Shown piece by piece: positions 1 to 5,724 of a stretch of DNA of 14,270 bases. Location of the stretch: NCBI GenBank assembly GCA_964250215.1, contig CAXUEX010000068.1, positions 1 to 14,270 of the forward strand, written 5' to 3'. Every line of letters starts with the position of its first letter. The first letter of the stretch is position 1. The translations under genes and the position numbers were made by a program. Below the pieces are notes generated by a model. The model worked only from the letters and a program-made list of their open reading frames with translations. It ran no database searches and was not told the origin of the DNA. This stretch comes from DAIDJM01 sp964250215. GTDB lineage: Bacteria > Pseudomonadota > Alphaproteobacteria > Acetobacterales > Acetobacteraceae.

Positions 1-612
1 GTTGCGCTGGGCCGCGCCGAGGCGGTCGCCGCGGCGTGCAGCAGCCCGGAGGCGTTGCGGCAAGCGCTGGCCGGCTTCACCGACTGCCCGCTCGCCGCCA
101 CCGCCACCAATATGGTGTTCGCGGACGGCAATCCCGAAGCCGGCCTGGTGTTCGTCGGCGAGGCGCCTGGCGAGGCGGAGGATCTTGCGGGCCGGCCATT
201 CGTGGGCCCGAGCGGCCGCTTTCTCGACAGGATGCTCGCCTCGATCGGGATCGACCGCACGCGCGCCCTGATCACTAACCTGGTTCCCTGGCGGCCGCCC
301 GGCAACCGTGCGCCCACCGACGCGGAAGTGCTGATGTGCTTGCCTTTCTTGCGCCGCCACCTGGCGCTGCTGCGGCCAAGCATCGTCGTCACCCTCGGCA
401 AGCTTTCCACCGAGGCGCTCAGTGGCAGCACCGCCGGCATTCTGCGGCTGCGCGGCACGTGGCGCGACCTGCATCTGGAGGGGGCGCCGCCGGTGCGCCA
501 CCTGCCGATGCTGCATCCGGCCTACTTGCTGCGGACACCAACAAAGAAGAGTATGGCTTGGACAGACTTGTTGAACCTTCGCGAAGCGCTGGACCAACAG
601 TTCGGCAAGTAG
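1..612 (+). CDS. Uracil-DNA glycosylase, family 4-like (5' end outside window)
   Basis: Base-excision-repair enzyme predicted to remove uracil from DNA. The frame is open from base 1, so the N-terminus lies outside the window; 203 codons plus stop are present. Window-numbered landmarks are the motif GEAPGEAED at residues 53-61 (the uracil-pocket/catalytic loop of this superfamily), the downstream segment GRPFVGPSGRFLDRML, TNLVPWRPPGNR, and the C-terminal HPAYLL at 172-177 matching the family's His-Pro motif. Family-4 enzymes normally carry four cysteines for a 4Fe-4S cluster. Here only C29 (in DCPL) and C113 (in MCLPF) sit at expected places: the partner three residues before C29 is Phe, and the later VTLG segment has no Cys. 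The cluster may therefore be lost or altered. The next gene follows after 122 bases on the same strand. Family assignment is confident; activity is inferred. Confidence 0.87.
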   Translation, partial: VALGRAEAVAAACSSPEALRQALAGFTDCPLAATATNMVFADGNPEAGLVFVGEAPGEAEDLAGRPFVGPSGRFLDRMLASIGIDRTRALITNLVPWRPPGNRAPTDAEVLMCLPFLRRHLALLRPSIVVTLGKLSTEALSGSTAGILRLRGTWRDLHLEGAPPVRHLPMLHPAYLLRTPTKKSMAWTDLLNLREALDQQFGK

Positions 613-734
613 AACCAGGTCTGTATTAACGGCTTGATCCTATGGATTTTCGGCGTGATTGTGGCCGCATTGTGGCAGGCGCACGAAATGTTCAATTTGC
701 GCCCGCGCTCACGCGGTGTTAACGGCCTCGACTT
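613..734 (+). promoter_or_regulatory. Intergenic leader of the lytic transglycosylase gene
   Basis: This 122-base gap is visibly less GC-rich than the flanking genes, so a promoter for the downstream gene is plausible. I see no convincing -35/-10 pair and no good Shine-Dalgarno before the ATG at 735. An imperfect direct repeat (623-645 and 716-738, 93 bases apart, both containing TTAACGGC and ending in TATG) spans the gap, and its second copy includes the start codon. No terminator hairpin with a T-run is visible after the glycosylase. Confidence 0.25.
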
Positions 735-2351
735 ATGCGAGGGATATCCTTCTCTCGCCTGGTCGCCGCCCGCGCCGTTTTGGCGGGTGCGCTCATCGCC
801 GGGGCCCCGCTGCGGCCCGCCTTCAGCCGAGCCGACCAGGCGCCCAGCCCCGACGAAACCGCGCTCGCCGTGCCCCGGGTGCAGCTTCCGGCCGGCCGGA
901 GTGCGCTCGGGCTACCGCAGCCGCTGTCCGCCGGCGAGGCCTCGCGAGTACGCCGCATCCTGGCCTGGCAACGCGACGGTGATGACCGGACGGCGATCGC
1001 GGAAACCGCGCGGCTTACCGATGAAACGCTGCTGCCCGGCATCGTCGCGGATCGGCTGCTGCGCGCTCGCCGGCCATCCGGGCCAGCCCTGGAGGATTGG
1101 CTACGGCGCTACCCGGGCCAGCCGGACGCAGCCGCCATCCGCGCCGTGCTCTCCGGTGCCCTGCCGAAGGGCGCCGTGTTGTCCGCTCCGCCCGCCATCG
1201 CTGCGCTGGCGCGTGCCGGCGCCGTTGCCGGGAACACCGATTGTCCGGCGCGCAAGGCTTTCATCCGGCTTCGAGATGCGGCCGCCTACCGCCTTGGCGT
1301 GGCGGCTTGGCGGCGATCGAGTTCCCGCGATGCGGGCGCCGCCTATGTCGCCGGGCTGGCTGCCTGGCGGCAGGACCACATTGCCAACGCGCAAACCATG
1401 TTCGAGGCCGCGGCGACCGCCCAGGATGCCGCGCCCGCCACCCGCGCCGCTGCCGGCTTCTGGGCGGCGCGCGCGCATCTGCTCCAGGGCGACGCGTTCG
1501 GGTGGCTGCCATGGATGCGACTTGCTGCGGGCCTGCCGCAGGCGCTGCACGGCCGCCTGGCCCGCCACATGCTGGCGTTGGATGATTCGCGGCCCGCGCC
1601 GCCCCCTGCCCGTATTGCGGGCGAAGCCGATATCGAAGCCGTGGCCGCCGTGCCAGCCGGCCGCCGCGCCTTCGCCTGGCTGCAAGTGGGCGAGAAAGCC
1701 CGCGCCGAAGCCGAACTCCGTTCGCTCTGGCCTGAATTGCAGAACGACCCGGCGTTGGCGGACGCGGTGCTGCTGGTGAGCCAGGCGCTAGGCTTGCCCG
1801 ATCTGCAGGCCGATTTGGCAAGCGCGATGGATGCTGCCGTTCCTGGCGCGCAACTACCGCGACTTCGCCCCGCGGGCGGTTTCCTGCTCAGCCCGGCCCT
1901 GGTCTACGCGGTGGCCCGCGTGGAATCCAATTTCGATCCCGGCGCGGGCTCGGAGGCCGGCGCGCTTGGCCTGATGCAATTGCGCGATGCCGCCACCGCC
2001 GCGCTGTTCGTCCCAGGCGCCAATCTGCGCGATCCGGGCACCAACCTGAAGCTTGGCCAGCGCTATCTTGCCTATCTCAGCCGCCAGACCGCCGCAGGCG
2101 ATGACCTGCTGCGCGTGCTCGCCGCCTACAACGCCGGCCCCGGCGCGCTGGCGGCGTGGAAGCTGCAAACGAACGACCCGCTGCTGTTCATCGAAGCGAT
2201 CCCGAACGCCCAGACCCGGCATTACGTGCAGCAAACGCTCACCTATCTGTGGAGCTATGCCGCCCGTCTCCACCTGCCGTCGCCGAGCCTCACAGCGCTC
2301 GCCGATGGCGATTGGCCGCGCTTCTCCACCGAATTCGCCCGGCTGCGCTGA
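735..2351 (+). CDS. Exported soluble lytic murein transglycosylase (SLT domain)
   Basis: Predicted periplasmic enzyme that cleaves the MurNAc-GlcNAc bond of peptidoglycan with formation of 1,6-anhydro-MurNAc. The protein has 538 residues. The N-terminus MRGISFSRLVAARAVLAG continues to about residue 33 as a typical Sec signal (basic start, hydrophobic 9-24, Ala-rich cleavage region). Residues ~40-370 are Ala-rich and helical, consistent with the superhelical N-terminal region of Slt70-type enzymes. The catalytic SLT domain occupies ~383-510, with candidate catalytic Glu397 in ARVESNFDP, GLMQL at 412-416 and AYNAGPGA at 464-471, all hallmarks of the family. The ATG at 735 is chosen because it opens directly into the signal peptide; its ribosome-binding site is weak. 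The stop lies 6 bases from the stop of the convergent accC. Confidence 0.93.
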   Translation: MRGISFSRLVAARAVLAGALIAGAPLRPAFSRADQAPSPDETALAVPRVQLPAGRSALGLPQPLSAGEASRVRRILAWQRDGDDRTAIAETARLTDETLLPGIVADRLLRARRPSGPALEDWLRRYPGQPDAAAIRAVLSGALPKGAVLSAPPAIAALARAGAVAGNTDCPARKAFIRLRDAAAYRLGVAAWRRSSSRDAGAAYVAGLAAWRQDHIANAQTMFEAAATAQDAAPATRAAAGFWAARAHLLQGDAFGWLPWMRLAAGLPQALHGRLARHMLALDDSRPAPPPARIAGEADIEAVAAVPAGRRAFAWLQVGEKARAEAELRSLWPELQNDPALADAVLLVSQALGLPDLQADLASAMDAAVPGAQLPRLRPAGGFLLSPALVYAVARVESNFDPGAGSEAGALGLMQLRDAATAALFVPGANLRDPGTNLKLGQRYLAYLSRQTAAGDDLLRVLAAYNAGPGALAAWKLQTNDPLLFIEAIPNAQTRHYVQQTLTYLWSYAARLHLPSPSLTALADGDWPRFSTEFARLR

Positions 2352-2357
2352 GCGGCG

Positions 2358-3701
2358 TTATACGTTTCGGCCGACGAACTGCTCCAGCCAGTGGATCGTG
2401 TAATCGCCGCGCTGGAAATCCGCATCTTCCACGATGCGCTGATGCAGCGGCAGCGTGGTGCGGATGCCGAGCACCGCGAATTCCTCCAGCGCGCGGCGCA
2501 GCCGGTTGATCGCCGCCTCGCGCGTCGGCGCATGCACGATCAGCTTCGCCACCATGCTGTCGTAATAGGGCGGCACCACGTAACCGGCATACAGCGCGGA
2601 ATCCACGCGCACGCCCAAGCCCCCCGGCGCGTGGAATGCCTCAACACGGCCGGGCGTGGGCAGGAAAGTCTCCGGGTCTTCGGCGTTCACGCGGCATTCG
2701 ATGGCATGGCCGGAAAACGTGATGTCAGGCTGCGCGTAGCCTAACGTTTCACCGGCCGCGATGCGAATTTGTTCCCTTACAAGATCGATGCCGCAGACCA
2801 TCTCGGTCACCGGATGCTCCACCTGCAACCGCGTGTTCATTTCGATGAACGCGAACTGTCCGTCCTGATACAGGAACTCCAGCGTGCCGGCGTTGCGGTA
2901 GCCCAGCTCGCGCAAGGCCGCTGTCGCCGTGGCACCGATTGCATCGCGCTGCGCGGCATTCAGCGCCGGCGATCCCGCCTCTTCCAGCAGCTTCTGGTGT
3001 CGTCGTTGCAGGCTGCAGTCGCGCTCGCCGAAATGCACTACGCTGCCATGCGCATCGGCTAGGATCTGCAGCTCGATATGCCGTGGCCGGTCGAGATATT
3101 TCTCGAGATATACTTCATCGTTGCCGAAGGCCGACATCGCTTCCTGGCGTGCCAGCCGCCACGCATCGGCAAGCTCCGACGCGTCGCGCGCCACCTTCAT
3201 GCCGCGACCGCCGCCACCCGCGCTCGCCTTGATCAGCACGGGGTAGCCGATGCGAGCCGCCACCTGCGTCGCCTCGCCCAGGTCGGGGAGTGCCGCGTCC
3301 GAGCCGGGCACCAGCGGCACGCCCAAGCGCGCCATCGCGCTCTTCGCCGTGATCTTGTCGCCCATCATTCGGATATGCGCGGGCGAAGGACCGATGAAGC
3401 TTACGCCGTGATCCTCCACCATTTCGGCGAAAGCGGCGTTCTCGGAAAGAAATCCATAACCGGGATGGATCGCATCGGCGCCCGTGACCACCGCGGCCGA
3501 GAGGATCGCGGCCATGTTCAGATAGCTGTCACGCGCAGCCGGCGGCCCGATGCACACGCTTTCATCGGCCAGCCGCACATGCATCGCTTCGGAATCGGCG
3601 GTGGAATGCACCGCCACGGTGGGAATGCCCAGTTCGCGGCACGCGCGCTGCACGCGCAGCGCGATCTCCCCCCGGTTCGCGATCAGGATTTTGCGGAACA
3701 T
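2358..3701 (-). CDS. accC: Biotin carboxylase subunit of acetyl-CoA carboxylase
   Basis: ATP-dependent carboxylation of the biotin carried by AccB, the first half-reaction of acetyl-CoA carboxylase in fatty-acid synthesis. The 447-residue length matches the usual ~450 for AccC. It opens with MFRKILIANRGEIALR, the standard biotin-carboxylase start. It then shows the ATP-grasp glycine-rich loop GGGGRGMK (162-169) and FGERDCSLQRRHQKLLEE. The catalytic segment MNTRLQVEHPVTE lies near residue 290, followed by the C-terminal IECRVNAEDP. All key motifs look intact. It is the last gene of aroQ-accB-accC, starting 10 bases after the accB stop, and converges on the transglycosylase gene with a 6-base gap. 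No frameshift or oddity is seen. Confidence 0.98.
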   Translation of the reverse strand: MFRKILIANRGEIALRVQRACRELGIPTVAVHSTADSEAMHVRLADESVCIGPPAARDSYLNMAAILSAAVVTGADAIHPGYGFLSENAAFAEMVEDHGVSFIGPSPAHIRMMGDKITAKSAMARLGVPLVPGSDAALPDLGEATQVAARIGYPVLIKASAGGGGRGMKVARDASELADAWRLARQEAMSAFGNDEVYLEKYLDRPRHIELQILADAHGSVVHFGERDCSLQRRHQKLLEEAGSPALNAAQRDAIGATATAALRELGYRNAGTLEFLYQDGQFAFIEMNTRLQVEHPVTEMVCGIDLVREQIRIAAGETLGYAQPDITFSGHAIECRVNAEDPETFLPTPGRVEAFHAPGGLGVRVDSALYAGYVVPPYYDSMVAKLIVHAPTREAAINRLRRALEEFAVLGIRTTLPLHQRIVEDADFQRGDYTIHWLEQFVGRNV

Positions 3702-3711
3702 CTCGGCCGAA

Positions 3712-4167
3712 TCAGTCGATCACCATCAGCACTTCGCCGTATTCCACCGGCGCCCCGGAAGTCGCCAGCACGCGGCTGAGGGTGCCGGCGCGCGGCGCCT
3801 TGATCTGATTGTAGGTCTTCATTGCTTCGATGAGCATCAGCGTCTGGCCGGCGGTCACACTCGCGCCCAGGGCCACGAACGGGGTGGCGCCCGGCTCGGG
3901 CGAAAGATATGCGATCCCCACCATCGGGCTCTTCACGGCGCCAGGATGGTCGTCGAATTCGTCGGCATCGGGCACCGGCGCGGGGGTCAATCCGGCGGAA
4001 GCGGCTGCCAGCGGAGCAGCCACCGGCAGCGCCGCCTGCATCACGGCGGGCGCACGCACCACCCGGATGCGGCTGTCCTTCTCGGCGATCTCGATCTCGG
4101 TGAGCCCGGTATCCATCAGGATTTCCGCCAGCGCCCGAATCGCCGCCGCGTCCACGGGAAGCGTCAT
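3712..4167 (-). CDS. accB: Biotin carboxyl carrier protein of acetyl-CoA carboxylase
   Basis: Carries biotin between the biotin carboxylase and carboxyltransferase parts of acetyl-CoA carboxylase. The protein has 151 residues, a usual length. The N-terminal ~40 residues (MTLPVDAAAIRALAEIL...) match the AccB oligomerisation/AccC-contact region. Residues ~42-75 form an Ala/Pro-rich linker, and the biotinyl domain starts at SPMVGIAYLSPEPG. The biotinylated lysine is Lys117 in the signature EAMKTYNQI; the usual Met/Glu/Ala context is present. A GAGGA Shine-Dalgarno lies 3 bases before the ATG inside the end of aroQ, and the start overlaps the aroQ stop as ATGA (4167-4164), implying translational coupling. 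Confidence 0.98.
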   Translation of the reverse strand: MTLPVDAAAIRALAEILMDTGLTEIEIAEKDSRIRVVRAPAVMQAALPVAAPLAAASAGLTPAPVPDADEFDDHPGAVKSPMVGIAYLSPEPGATPFVALGASVTAGQTLMLIEAMKTYNQIKAPRAGTLSRVLATSGAPVEYGEVLMVID

Positions 4168-4616
4168 GGGTCCTCATCCAGCAGCATTTCTGCCAGCGCG
4201 GTGAGCGCCAGCCCATAGCCGCGAATGCCTAAGCCGCAGATCACCCCGTTGGCGGCGCGGGAGACCAGCGAGTGCCGGCGGAATCCCTCGCGCGCGTGGA
4301 TGTTGGTGAGATGCACCTCGATAACGGGCAGCTCCGCCGCGAGCAGCGCATCCATCAGCGCCACCGAGGTATGGCTGTAACCGCCGGGGTTGATCACGAT
4401 GCCCCGGGCGCGGTCGCGGCATTCCTGCACCCAGGTGATCAGCTCACCCTCGGCGTTGGTCTGCCGGAAATCGAGCGCGAGATCGAGCGCCTGCGCGGTT
4501 TCCACGCAGAGCGCCTCAAGGTCCTCAAGCGTCGCGGCCCCGTATAGCGCCGGCTCGCGGGAGCCGAGCATGTTCAGGTTCGGGCCGTTCAGAACAGCGA
4601 TCAGCGGCGGCGGCAT
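4164..4616 (-). CDS. aroQ: Type II 3-dehydroquinate dehydratase
   Basis: Converts 3-dehydroquinate to 3-dehydroshikimate in the shikimate pathway to aromatic amino acids; cytoplasmic and normally dodecameric. The protein has 150 residues, the family's usual size. NGPNLNMLG is at 10-18, with Arg20 and catalytic Tyr25 on the flexible lid (REPALYG). NPGGYSHTS follows at 76-84, and EVHLTNIHAREGFRRHS at 100-116 contains the catalytic His102. The fold's active site therefore looks complete. It heads the aroQ-accB-accC operon, an arrangement common in proteobacteria, and overlaps accB by four bases. No AGGAGG-like site precedes the ATG; instead a 7-bp GC hairpin (4622-4643) sits 5 bases upstream of it. 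Confidence 0.97.
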   Translation of the reverse strand: MPPPLIAVLNGPNLNMLGSREPALYGAATLEDLEALCVETAQALDLALDFRQTNAEGELITWVQECRDRARGIVINPGGYSHTSVALMDALLAAELPVIEVHLTNIHAREGFRRHSLVSRAANGVICGLGIRGYGLALTALAEMLLDEDP

Positions 4617-4680
4617 GAAGCGGCGGCGTTAGCACGCGCCGCCTGGGTCGCCTAGCAGGTCGGTTTTGGGATCGGCTCGC
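4617..4680 (-). promoter_or_regulatory. Short spacer with GC hairpin before aroQ
   Basis: This 64-base gap lies between the dehydrogenase stop and the aroQ start on the same strand. An exact inverted repeat GGCGGCG (4622-4628) / CGCCGCC (4637-4643) with an 8-base loop can form a 7-bp stem. Its edge is 5 bases from the aroQ ATG, where a ribosome-binding site would be expected. There is no T-run after it, so it is not a standard terminator. It could impede translation or mark the boundary between transcripts; function is inferred only. Confidence 0.3.
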
Positions 4681-5598
4681 CTAGAACTGGTAGTGCACTC
4701 CGGTTAGCTTCTCGGAAATCGCCCAAAGCCGCTGCCAATCCTCGCGCTGTTTCGCCTGCGGCCAAATCCCGGCCAGCTTGGGGACGCCCCTGATCTCCAT
4801 GAACCCGTCCGGCCCCCAGTATTGGCCGTTCCGTGCGTCGGGCATCGTCGCCGCATAAAGCCCCGGCAGCGCGCCTGCGGCAGCGCTCTGGAAAGCGAAC
4901 GTGCCGGCCAGATTGAACAGCGTCACGACAACGGCCGGCATCTGCGTCGCCTGCATGAAGCCGGTCAGCGCCACGCCGGGATGCGCTGCCAGCGAGGCAA
5001 GCGGGCCGCCCGCCGCCTCCGCTCGCGCGGCCAGCTCCAGTGCGAACATCAGGTTGGCCAGCTTCGACTGTCCGTAGGCGTCCCGGCCCGTGTAGCCGCG
5101 CGCGAACTGTAGGTCGTCCCAGTTCATGCGGCCGCGCCGGTGGGCGATACTGGAAATGGTCACCACGCGGGGCGCCTCGGCGCGCAAGAGCACCGGAAGC
5201 AACAGCCCGCTGAGGGCGAAATGCCCCAGATGATTGGTGGCGAATTGCCGTTCAAACCCGTCTTCCGTCACCGCCCGCGTGGGCTGCAGCCCGAGCCCCG
5301 CGTTGTTGAGAAGCACGTTCACGCCCGGCAGATCGGCGGCTTGCGCCGCGAACTCGCGCACCGAGGCGAGGTTCGCCAAATCCAGCTTCCGCACCTCGAG
5401 GGTGGCGTTGGGGCAGGCGGACCGCAATTCGCGCGCTGACGCTTCGCCTTTTGCCGGGTCACGCACGGCCAGCACCACATGCCCACCCTTGGCCGCGAGC
5501 GCCCGCGCCGCTTCCAGCCCGATCCCGCTGGTCGCGCCGGTGATCACGGTGATCCGACCGGTCTGATCGGGAATCTGCGCAGCGGTCCAGGCGGCCAT
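4681..5598 (-). CDS. Short-chain dehydrogenase/reductase (SDR family)
   Basis: NAD(P)-dependent oxidoreductase of the SDR superfamily; substrate unknown. The protein has 305 residues from the ATG at 5598. That start is preceded by GAGGAG six bases upstream and opens directly into the Rossmann fold; the longer frame running back to 6063 lies over the divergent regulator and is not real. Motifs: cofactor loop TGATSGIG (20-27), LDL at 72-74, NNAG (98-101), catalytic serine region ISSIAH (148-153) and active-site YGQSK with Tyr175 and Lys179. The layout FATNHLGHFALSGLL, together with the length of about 300, resembles the retinol-dehydrogenase/protochlorophyllide-reductase-like branch often annotated only as oxidoreductase. 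It is divergent from the membrane regulator at 5725 across a 126-base gap, so it is a candidate target of that regulator. Confidence 0.92.
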   Translation of the reverse strand: MAAWTAAQIPDQTGRITVITGATSGIGLEAARALAAKGGHVVLAVRDPAKGEASARELRSACPNATLEVRKLDLANLASVREFAAQAADLPGVNVLLNNAGLGLQPTRAVTEDGFERQFATNHLGHFALSGLLLPVLLRAEAPRVVTISSIAHRRGRMNWDDLQFARGYTGRDAYGQSKLANLMFALELAARAEAAGGPLASLAAHPGVALTGFMQATQMPAVVVTLFNLAGTFAFQSAAAGALPGLYAATMPDARNGQYWGPDGFMEIRGVPKLAGIWPQAKQREDWQRLWAISEKLTGVHYQF

Positions 5599-5724
5599 GT
5601 CGGGCTCCTCGGGTGGTGAACCGCAGGGCCTAGCAGAACGACGGCCGCACGGCACGGGCATCGATGCGATTCGTAACCGGCGGACCCGCCGCGCTAATAT
5701 CCGCGCCTCGCCCCCGGGACTGCG
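5599..5724. promoter_or_regulatory. Divergent intergenic region between dehydrogenase and regulator
   Basis: These 126 bases separate two divergently transcribed genes and should hold both promoters. On the + strand, TAATAT at 5695-5700 is a possible -10 element (4 of 6 to consensus). It would start transcription about 18 bases before the regulator ATG, but the -35 position has only a poor match. The dehydrogenase side shows the strong GAGGAG at 5605-5610 (- strand). No clear direct-repeat operator, as expected for an OmpR-type winged helix, could be picked out by eye. Confidence 0.3.

Noticed and set aside
619..735. CtrA-type sites (TTAA-N7-TTAA) in the transglycosylase leader
   Set aside because: Both TTAA occurrences (626-629, 719-722) lack the second TTAA half at the required spacing.
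634..1779. + strand frame of 381 codons overlapping the transglycosylase
   Set aside because: Arg/Pro/Cys-rich translation without any domain; it is a shifted frame of the real gene, which has a signal peptide and an SLT domain.
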